A stretch of DNA of 64,000 bases from Candidatus Lumbricidiphila eiseniae (GTDB lineage Bacteria > Actinomycetota > Actinomycetes > Actinomycetales > Microbacteriaceae), in contig NAEP01000042.1 in assembly GCA_002529645.1 (NCBI GenBank), forward strand, positions 1 through 64,000, read 5' to 3'. A model generated the notes under the pieces. It saw only the letters and a program-made list of their open reading frames with translations. It was not told where the DNA came from and did no database searches. This document shows, piece by piece, positions 56,286 to 64,000 of the stretch; positions within the stretch are counted from its first letter, which is position 1; every line of letters starts with the position of its first letter. A program made the position numbers and the translations under genes.

Positions 56286-57488
56286 TTACGGTGTCGCGAG
56301 TGCCTCGGTCGGCGAGAGTCGAGATGCCCGGCCCGCCGGATACAGCCCCGCGATGACTCCCACGAAGAGCGTCGCTAGGAGGCCACCGGCTGTGGCCCAC
56401 ATCGGAACCGACACCGGCCACGCCCGGGCAGCCGCGTACCCGGTGGTAGCCGCGATTCCGATGATGACGCCGCCTATGCCACCGATCATCGCAAGGAGAA
56501 ACGACTCCATGAGGAACTGGAGCCGAATGTGCCCTCGCGTTGCCCCGAGCGAACGCCGTAATCCAATCTCGCCACGTCGTTCCAACACCGAAATCACCAT
56601 TGTGTTGGCGACCCCAACCCCACCGACGACGAGCGCGACCGCGCCCACACCGAGCAACAATCCGGTGAACGAATCGTCGGCGGCTTCCTTTGCGCGGAGC
56701 GCGTCCGATGGGCGTGACACCTCGACCTCGTTCGCTGCCATCGGGTTGGCGGTGGCTGCCAAGACATCCTTCACTGCGGTCACCGACTCTTCTTGAATCC
56801 GCGTAAAGATGGAGGTGGGATGTCCGTCAAACTTGAGCAGGCTCTTGGCCACGGGCCATCCGATCATGACTCCCGAGTCGAGCGACGGAGCCAGCGGAGC
56901 CATGTTAAGGATTCCGATGACCGTGAACCACGCGTTACCAACTCGCACCTGGACGTCAGCGCCAACTCGATCAATTCCGAGCGACTCAGCCGTTGTTGTT
57001 CCCAGTACGACCGTCGGGAAATTCTCGGTGGCTTTGGTCAACCACTGCCCTTTCGCCAGCGTTGCGCTAACCGTTTTCATGAGATCCAAGTCGACCGCGT
57101 ACGTGCCGATGCCACCGGATCGTTCGAGAGGAATGCGATCATTTCGATAGACCGCGACATCGGGCACCATGCCGATGGCGGAAACGTCGGTGACCGGGGC
57201 AATTCGCGAGATCATCTGGGGTGCTTCGTCAGGCATTGATGCTGCTTTGCCGAATATATTCGACCCGGACTTAACCGTCAGGAGGTTGGTACCCAGTTTG
57301 GCGAGCTTTCGATCAAAATCGGCGCGACCTGAGTTAGAAATTCCGACAACTCCGATCATTGCGGCAATACCAATCGCAATTCCCAACGCCGCAAGCACGA
57401 CCCGAGTCGGTCGGGAACGCAGAGCGGATCCACTAACTTTGACCAGATCACGCAGCCGAATATGTGCGGGACGTAGCTGTCGACTCAT
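56286..57488 (-). CDS. MacB-type ABC permease
   Basis: 400 residues: TM1 (TRVVLAALGIAIGIAAMIGV), large extracytoplasmic domain, and three C-terminal TMs (LLLGVGAVALVVGGVGVANT; FLLAMIGGIGGVIIGIAATT; GGLLATLFVGVIAGLYPAGR) with ERRGEIGLRRSLGATRGHIR between. ATGA overlap with the ATPase gene. Mechanotransmission pump component for peptides or antibiotics. Confidence 0.9.
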   Translation of the reverse strand: MSRQLRPAHIRLRDLVKVSGSALRSRPTRVVLAALGIAIGIAAMIGVVGISNSGRADFDRKLAKLGTNLLTVKSGSNIFGKAASMPDEAPQMISRIAPVTDVSAIGMVPDVAVYRNDRIPLERSGGIGTYAVDLDLMKTVSATLAKGQWLTKATENFPTVVLGTTTAESLGIDRVGADVQVRVGNAWFTVIGILNMAPLAPSLDSGVMIGWPVAKSLLKFDGHPTSIFTRIQEESVTAVKDVLAATANPMAANEVEVSRPSDALRAKEAADDSFTGLLLGVGAVALVVGGVGVANTMVISVLERRGEIGLRRSLGATRGHIRLQFLMESFLLAMIGGIGGVIIGIAATTGYAAARAWPVSVPMWATAGGLLATLFVGVIAGLYPAGRASRLSPTEALATP

Positions 57489-58144
57489 GCCGCGACCTCA
57501 CCGTCTTTGATATTGATTTGGCGCGGAGCGCTCGCCGCGACATCCGGATCATGGGTAATAACGATGACTGTGGTGCCCTCCTTGTGGAGGTCGTCAAGTA
57601 GGCTCATAACATCGTCACCGGAGCGTGAATCGAGGTTCCCGGTTGGTTCGTCGGCGAGCAAAATGGTTGGCGATCCGGCCGTCGCACGGGCAACGGCAAC
57701 CCGCTGTCGTTCTCCACCCGACAGTTCGTGCGGTCGATGGTCAAGGCGGTGACCCAACCCGACCCGTTCCAACGCTGTGGCAGCCAGTTTTCGCCGCCGC
57801 GCGGGATCGATTCCCTGATACAGCATTCCCTCTGACACGTTCTCCAGCGCACTCACCCCGGGCGCGAGGTGGAACTGCTGGAAGACAAACCCAATCCGTT
57901 GTGCACGCAATGCCGAGAGTTCCCGATCGGTGAGAGTGGCAATGTTGTAACCGTCAATCGTCACCGTGCCAGAGCTGGGACGGTCAAGAGTTCCGACCAG
58001 TTGCAGCAGGGTTGATTTCCCCGAGCCCGACGGACCAACGATCGTAACGAACTCGCCTTCCTCAATGGTGAGGCTGGCGTCTCTGAGGGCCACCACCCCG
58101 TCGTATTCCTTTCGAACATTCTCGAGAACGATCAGCGCGGTCAT
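57485..58144 (-). CDS. MacB/LolD-type ABC ATPase
   Basis: 219 residues with Walker A GPSGSGKSTLL, Q-loop FVFQQFHLAPG, signature ELSGGERQRVAVARA, Walker B ILLADEPTGNLD and switch His VITHDPDVA. Overlaps both neighbours by four bases. Intact counterpart of the ruined ATPase at 17795-18493. Confidence 0.93.
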   Translation of the reverse strand: MTALIVLENVRKEYDGVVALRDASLTIEEGEFVTIVGPSGSGKSTLLQLVGTLDRPSSGTVTIDGYNIATLTDRELSALRAQRIGFVFQQFHLAPGVSALENVSEGMLYQGIDPARRRKLAATALERVGLGHRLDHRPHELSGGERQRVAVARATAGSPTILLADEPTGNLDSRSGDDVMSLLDDLHKEGTTVIVITHDPDVAASAPRQINIKDGEVAA

Positions 58145-59319
58145 GAGGCTGGGACCACCACTTTGGTTCCCTCATCGATACCGTCACCGCTGATCTCTAC
58201 TTTTCCTTTCGAGAACAGACCGGTTGTGACACCAACGAGCTTGGACGGCGGCGCGCTCTTCCCCCCCTCGGCGCTCTCAGACACAACCTCCACCGCGTAG
58301 CCACCTTCACTGAGGGCGAGCAGGGCAGTAATCGGCACTATCAACACCCCCGTTCGGGAGTCGGACACAAAGACAGCCTTTGCGGTGGATGCCCCGGCCA
58401 GCGTGATTGCACTGCTGTCGTTTGGTGTGATGATGACGCGGAGTTGTGTGTTTTTGCTGTCCTCACCCGACACCCCCCCGCCCTGTGAGTTTGACGTGGT
58501 CACAGCGGTGGAGACCGAGGTTATCGTGCCGTCAAAGGTCGCATTGTCGGGCATCGTGACCTTAACCGCCTTGCCGGGGATCGCGTAGTTGGAATCGGTC
58601 GTGTCTAGGTCGATGGTAACAACGCGGGTCTTGCTCGACACCGTCATGATCGCGCCCGAGGCGGGATCTCCAACTCCAACGGACAGCGCCGTAACCTGCA
58701 TCGGGCCCGGCGCGATGTGTACAAGCCGGGTCTGCACAATGCCGGTCTTTTCTTGACCAAGGCTGGCCTGCCACTTCTTCACCGCCGTTGCTGTGCCCGC
58801 AGTGAACTTAGTGTCAACGTCGAATCCCTTGTAGCCCATCGCCGCAAGATTCTCCTCGAGTTGCTGCACATCAGCACCCGTATCATCGGTCTGCAGGGTC
58901 CGGTAGAACGGCAGTTCACCGTACAACAACACGATCGGCCCCTCGTCGACTCGGGCAAGCACACCGCCACGCTCCACAGTGGTGCCTACCACGGGAAGCC
59001 AGGTCACTGTGCCGCTCGGAGCTCGCACCGTTGACTGCCGAGCGTACCCGAGTGTTCCTGATCTTTCGAACGTTGAGGTGAGATCCCCCCTTGTCACGGC
59101 GACGGTTGACGCGGCGGCTGGACCCTTCGGGGGAGGGGGGGGGCTAAAGCTAAAGCCGTTTGCGGCAGCAACGGTCAGCCCCACACCAAGAACCAGCACG
59201 CCAACAACAACGATCGAAACGACCGTGCGCCGGGCTCCGCGCGAATTCCTTGTTCGGGGCTCATCCGATGACTCGTGCGACAAGCGAACAGGTGCTGTGA
59301 TGTTACGTCGCGCGTTCAC
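58141..59319 (-). CDS. Periplasmic adaptor (HlyD/MacA-like) with peptidoglycan-binding domain
   Basis: 392 residues: one N-terminal TM (VVSIVVVGVLVLGVGLTVAA), lipoyl-like segment SGTVTWLPVVGTTVERGGVL, peptidoglycan-binding domain 1 at about 140-185 (DTGADVQQLEENLAAMGYKG), beta-barrel and C-terminal domain. This adaptor form is usual for Gram-positive MacB systems. Coupled to the ATPase and lipoprotein genes. Confidence 0.85.
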   Translation of the reverse strand: MNARRNITAPVRLSHESSDEPRTRNSRGARRTVVSIVVVGVLVLGVGLTVAAANGFSFSPPPPPKGPAAASTVAVTRGDLTSTFERSGTLGYARQSTVRAPSGTVTWLPVVGTTVERGGVLARVDEGPIVLLYGELPFYRTLQTDDTGADVQQLEENLAAMGYKGFDVDTKFTAGTATAVKKWQASLGQEKTGIVQTRLVHIAPGPMQVTALSVGVGDPASGAIMTVSSKTRVVTIDLDTTDSNYAIPGKAVKVTMPDNATFDGTITSVSTAVTTSNSQGGGVSGEDSKNTQLRVIITPNDSSAITLAGASTAKAVFVSDSRTGVLIVPITALLALSEGGYAVEVVSESAEGGKSAPPSKLVGVTTGLFSKGKVEISGDGIDEGTKVVVPAS

Positions 59320-59843
59320 TACTGACCTCCCTGCTGCGGCCTGTTTTCTGTCTCACACTTCTTTAACGCATCAGTGAACGCTTTATCGTTGAAGTCGAAC
59401 TCTGGGGACTCGCTGAGCTGCAACGAACCTGAGGCGTCTGGGTCTGGAAATTTTTCAAAACCGGACTTGCGCATGCACGCAGACATCTTTTTCATCGCCG
59501 CAATCATCTCCGGCGAGTTGAGGTCACCGACGGCACTTTTCATGTATTTCCCGCAGGCCGCCAACGCTGCATCTAAGACCTTCGGATCGGTGTCTTTGCC
59601 GCCAGCTTCCAGAGCACCGCCCTTCTGGCCAGGGCCCGGGTCTGGCATGTTCACTCCGTTTTCCCTCATGCACTGGACGAACTTAAGCTCCGGATCCACC
59701 GAACTGGTGGCGGCTGTTGGTTTCCCTGATGCTGTCGCGAGAGTCGCAACCTTCGGTGTGCTCTGGGAACAGCCCGTGAGCGCGAGCGCGCCGATCATCG
59801 CCACGGCAACGATTCTTCCGATTGATACTGACTTATGTAACAT
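59319..59843 (-). CDS. Cys-rich lipoprotein of the export operon
   Basis: 174 residues. Lipobox LALTGC near residue 25, then KFVQCMRENGVNMPDPGPG, ALAACGKYM, MSACMRKSGFEKFPDPDA, DALKKCETE: four Cys in two CMR-type repeats. Such lipoproteins accompany actinobacterial adaptor-ATPase-permease operons. First gene of the operon; divergent from the response-regulator gene. Confidence 0.8.
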   Translation of the reverse strand: MLHKSVSIGRIVAVAMIGALALTGCSQSTPKVATLATASGKPTAATSSVDPELKFVQCMRENGVNMPDPGPGQKGGALEAGGKDTDPKVLDAALAACGKYMKSAVGDLNSPEMIAAMKKMSACMRKSGFEKFPDPDASGSLQLSESPEFDFNDKAFTDALKKCETENRPQQGGQ

Positions 59844-60002
59844 GCGTTCGGTCCTCGAGATTGTTCGTTAGCACCGCATCTTCTCGCACGAGAGGGAGCG
59901 GCATCCTGGATCTGTGCTACCAGTCAAGCAGATCTAATGTTTCCTGGCCGTCACCATCCGTGCTAACACGAAATTAACGTACCTTCACGGAAGAATGGGC
60001 GT

Positions 60003-60659
60003 GTGCGCATCCTTGTGGTAGAAGATGAACCCCTGTTGGCGGAGGCAGTTGCCGAGTGGCTGCGAAAATCTGCCCACGCCGTCGATGTCGTGATGGATGG
60101 AGATTCAGCCATTGAGCGAGCATCCGTTAACGATTACGACCTCGTCGTGCTTGACCGCGATCTGCCGCTCCTGCACGGTGACGACGTATGCCGCCGCATA
60201 ACAGCGGTCGAGAATCCGCCGCGAGTCTTGATGCTGACCGCCGCGGGCAGTCTTGACGACCGCGTCGCCGGCCTCGTCATGGGTGCTGACGATTATCTGC
60301 CGAAACCGTTTGCGTTCGTAGAGCTCGGAGCGCGAGTCGAGGCGCTCGGTCGACGATCACGACCCGCAGCCCCGCCGGTGCTTGTGCGCGCTGGTCTTCG
60401 AGTTGATACCCACCGCCGCGAGGTTGTCCGCGACGGTCGCTACGTGCCGCTATCGAAGAAGGAGTATGCGGTGTTGCTGGAACTGCTGCTCGCAGACGGG
60501 GCGCCCGTCTCAGCGGAACAACTCCTCGAAAAAGCGTGGGATGAAAACATTGATCCGTTCACCGGCGTCGTGCGCCTGACGATCCTCAAATTGCGACGAA
60601 AGCTCGGCGACCCACAAATCATTGAAACCGAAGCCGGGGTGGGGTACCACATCACATGA
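60003..60659 (+). CDS. OmpR-family response regulator
   Basis: 218 residues, GTG start with no obvious RBS (possibly leaderless). Receiver domain RILVVEDEPLLAEAVAEWL, phospho-Asp in DLVVLDRDLPLLHG, and MLTAAG; winged helix with YVPLSKKEYAVLLELLLADG and VRLTILKLRRKLG. Divergent from the lipoprotein-adaptor-ATPase-permease operon, its likely target. Confidence 0.9.
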   Translation: MRILVVEDEPLLAEAVAEWLRKSAHAVDVVMDGDSAIERASVNDYDLVVLDRDLPLLHGDDVCRRITAVENPPRVLMLTAAGSLDDRVAGLVMGADDYLPKPFAFVELGARVEALGRRSRPAAPPVLVRAGLRVDTHRREVVRDGRYVPLSKKEYAVLLELLLADGAPVSAEQLLEKAWDENIDPFTGVVRLTILKLRRKLGDPQIIETEAGVGYHIT

Positions 60660-61873
60660 AACAGCATCGTGGAACGCTGCGTGGTCGATTAACCCTGGTG
60701 TACGGGACACTCTTCCTTGTCGCCGGACTGGTAACTCTCCTGCTCACGTGGGCGCTGGTGCAGCAACAGCTCGTTATCATGACGAGCGGTTCGAATATGA
60801 TTCCTGATGGCATTCCAGCCACCATCCCTCCGCCGGGCTCTCTCGCTTTCCCTGACGGACAGTTTCTGCAGCCCTCCGACCCGATCGTGAAATTGCTCAA
60901 CACGGTCCGTACTGACGCTCTTCGGTCATTGATTACGCAGGGCGCTATAGCCGTTGTTCTCGTAGGTGGATTGACAAGCTGGATCGGCTGGTTGGTGGCC
61001 GGTCATATGCTCCGTCCGCTCGCGACAATTACCGACACCGCCCGCCGGATCGCCCAGGCACCCGATGCCGACCGCCGGATTCACGAACGCATCGGACTCG
61101 CTGACGCTCCTCAGGAGATCATGGAGCTTGCCAACACGTTCGACGGGATGCTGGCCCGACTCGACACAAGCTTCGACGGACAACGACGCTTCATTGCCAA
61201 TGCCTCACACGAACTGCGAACCCCACTGACCCTCAATCGAGCACTTATTGAGGTGTCTACGAGCCGGTCGGATGCCTCCGCTGACGTGCAACTTCTTGGC
61301 AACACTCTGCTCGACATCAACGCCCGACACGAACAACTCATTGAGGGCCTACTCTTGCTCGCACGATCCGAGCAAGAACTGACAGAGCGCAGATTCATTG
61401 ATCTGGCCGATATCGTCGAACACGTCGTTGAACAGGTCACAGCATTGGAAACTGCGCCGACTATCACTGTTGAGGCATCCGAATCGCCCACTGTCGGAGA
61501 CGCCATACTGTTGGAACAGCTGGTCCGAAATCTGCTTAACAACAGCATTCAGCACAACCTGCCCACCAATGGTTGGGTTCATCTGGATGTCCGTAGCCGG
61601 GCACCGCACGCTGTTCTTACAATCGCCAACTCCGGCCCCGTTATTGCCCGCTACGAGCTGAAATCCCTCGTTGAACCGTTCCGACGGCTGGGAACACAGC
61701 GCACCTCACGTTCACGGGGAGTGGGGCTCGGTCTCTCGATCGTTCAGTCGATCGTTCAGGCTCATAACGGAACAATCGATTTGGATGCCCCGCCCACCGG
61801 TGGTCTCGTTGTCACCGTCACCCTTCCGGGTGAGACGTACGGGCTGGACGATGACGCGGCCCAGGGCGGCTAG
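60656..61873 (+). CDS. Sensor histidine kinase
   Basis: 405 residues, ATG overlapping the regulator stop. Two TMs (about 13-37 and 85-118) enclose a short extracytoplasmic loop, then HAMP, HisKA with FIANASHELRTPLTLNRALI, and HATPase with NLLNNSIQHN and SRGVGLGLSIVQSIVQAHNG. Probably senses envelope stress or the pump's substrate. Confidence 0.9.
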   Translation: MKQHRGTLRGRLTLVYGTLFLVAGLVTLLLTWALVQQQLVIMTSGSNMIPDGIPATIPPPGSLAFPDGQFLQPSDPIVKLLNTVRTDALRSLITQGAIAVVLVGGLTSWIGWLVAGHMLRPLATITDTARRIAQAPDADRRIHERIGLADAPQEIMELANTFDGMLARLDTSFDGQRRFIANASHELRTPLTLNRALIEVSTSRSDASADVQLLGNTLLDINARHEQLIEGLLLLARSEQELTERRFIDLADIVEHVVEQVTALETAPTITVEASESPTVGDAILLEQLVRNLLNNSIQHNLPTNGWVHLDVRSRAPHAVLTIANSGPVIARYELKSLVEPFRRLGTQRTSRSRGVGLGLSIVQSIVQAHNGTIDLDAPPTGGLVVTVTLPGETYGLDDDAAQGG

Positions 61874-61921
61874 CCGGAACGGCGTAGCACTATTGGTTCG
61901 CACTTTGTGTGCGCCGGATCA

Positions 61922-62986
<1,065 letters not shown>

Positions 62987-62991
62987 CTAGG

Positions 62992-64000
62992 CTACCGTCC
63001 AGTTCCAGCGTGCACGACAGCATCCTCCTCCGCATCGAGTTCAAACGCGGTGTGTACCGCGAGCGCGGCCTGGTTAACGCTGTCAGCACGGGTGATGACC
63101 GAGATTCTAATTTCACTCGTTGTGATCATTTCAATATTGATGCCAGCGTCGAAGAGGGCCTCGAAAAGTCGGGCGGATACCCCGGTCGATGACCGCATTG
63201 CAGCACCAACCACCGAGAGTTTTCCGATCTGGTCGTCGTACTGCAATGACTCAAAACCGATATCGTCCTTGGCAGCTCCAAGCGCCGAGAGGGTTTTCTC
63301 ACCGTCGGTTTTGGGGAGGGTAAAGGAAATATCGGTTCGTCCGGTAGCCGCGACCGAAACGTTCTGTACGATCATGTCGACGTTTGCATCGGTTCCTGCC
63401 ACGATCTTGAAAATCTTCGCGGCGACGCCGGGGATGTCCGGCACCCCCACGACGGTAATTTTTGCTTGGGACAGGTCAATTGCAACTCCAGCAATAACGG
63501 ATTCTTCCACCTCTGCTCCTTCCGGAAGCCGCGCCGGGTCGTAAACGACCGTCCCCGGACTGTTGTTGAATGACGAACGAACACGAAGCGTAACCCCGTG
63601 GCGGCGTGCGTATTCCACCGCACGAATGTGAAGAACCTTGGCACCGGATGCCGCGAGCTCCAGCATTTCCTCGCTTGAGATGTGCGCGAGCTGGCGCGCC
63701 CGTTTCACAGCTCGAGGGTCAGACGTAAATATGCCATCAACATCGGTGTAGATCTCACACAGGTCAGCACCCAGCGCAGCGGCCAGCGCGACCGCGGTCG
63801 TGTCGCTGCCGCCACGCCCGAGGGTTGTGATGTCACGGGTGTCGCGATTGAACCCTTGGAACCCCGCGACAATGACAATGGCACCTTCGTGCAGAGCCTC
63901 GCGTAGGCGCACCGGGCTGACATCGACAATCTTCGCGGCACCGTGGGTGGCGTCCGTGATCATCCCGGCCTGGCTACCCGTGTATGAGCGAGCTTCGTAG
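62992..64000 (-). CDS. lysC: Aspartate kinase (5' end outside the window)
   Basis: The frame continues through the right edge ([13 protein letters not shown] precedes the track's ATG 63963). Kinase core: [55 protein letters not shown]. Two C-terminal ACT domains ([40 protein letters not shown]). Phosphorylates aspartate, first step of the pathway; ACT domains give feedback control. 20 bases before asd, probable operon. Confidence 0.94.
   Translation of the reverse strand, partial: YEARSYTGSQAGMITDATHGAAKIVDVSPVRLREALHEGAIVIVAGFQGFNRDTRDITTLGRGGSDTTAVALAAALGADLCEIYTDVDGIFTSDPRAVKRARQLAHISSEEMLELAASGAKVLHIRAVEYARRHGVTLRVRSSFNNSPGTVVYDPARLPEGAEVEESVIAGVAIDLSQAKITVVGVPDIPGVAAKIFKIVAGTDANVDMIVQNVSVAATGRTDISFTLPKTDGEKTLSALGAAKDDIGFESLQYDDQIGKLSVVGAAMRSSTGVSARLFEALFDAGINIEMITTSEIRISVITRADSVNQAALAVHTAFELDAEEDAVVHAGTGR

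Overview
ORGANISM. The window looks like the chromosome of a high-GC Gram-positive bacterium, most likely Microbacteriaceae (order Micrococcales). Reasons: the carD - ispDF(fused) - cysS - rlmB block with an LpqE-like lipoprotein gene beside it, a SenX3/RegX3-PhoU block, an LCP protein, a DUF4032 protein, malate:quinone oxidoreductase, and many GTG starts with ATGA/TGATG overlaps. I cannot fix the genus.

LAYOUT. 1-16516 is the right part of a decaying prophage: a tail/holin remnant at the left, two tandem copies of a lysis-like cassette (M23 peptidase, 45-aa protein, lipoprotein), a long leftward early operon (HTH protein, replication-like protein, HNH nuclease, DUF2303, antirepressor), a divergent HTH lysogeny switch, a HicAB-like pair and a tyrosine integrase. 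It ends at a tRNA 3' fragment (16517-16548) that is the likely attachment site. At least five phage genes are broken. 16565-20240 is a pseudogene field: a ruined MacB-type export operon (permease, ATPase, membrane-fusion protein) and a ruined lipoprotein gene. From about 20600 on the genes are intact: LCP ligase, sugar-type ABC ATPase, DUF4032, a coupled acyltransferase-TPR / unknown / MMPL operon, rlmB-cysS-ispDF-carD, lpqE-like, senX3-regX3/phoU, gpmA, acs, ArsR/cation efflux, glycosyltransferase, RidA, a PASTA penicillin-binding protein, a phosphoesterase, tRNA-Pro(CGG), ugd, tdk-mqo, eda-kdgK, an intact MacB-type export operon facing its own two-component system, and asd-lysC (lysC runs off the right end).

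MAIN OBSERVATION. Thirteen separate places carry direct repeats of about 28 bp separated by about 32-36 unique bases, so the period is always 60-63 bp. The repeat sequence is different at every place, but most contain a CRISPR-like inverted repeat. At four places (14249, 16798, 19003, 19981) the repeat is native coding sequence: deleting the added repeat-plus-spacer unit(s) rejoins two reading frames into one (at 16798 one missing base must also be restored). Three others overlap a stop or start codon (LCP, MMPL, gpmA). This is the footprint expected if a type I-E-like Cas1-Cas2 integrase inserted spacers of about 33 bp at many non-CRISPR sites and duplicated 28 bp of target each time. One locus (29710-29861) has an ordinary-looking I-E repeat. 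No cas gene lies in the window, so the agent is inferred.

HOW GENES WORK TOGETHER. The core genes mostly concern the cell envelope (LCP, PBP, acyltransferase/MMPL, glycosyltransferase, UDP-glucuronate, export pump), phosphate signalling, isoprenoid and aspartate-family biosynthesis, acetate activation and the lower Entner-Doudoroff-type KDG branch.
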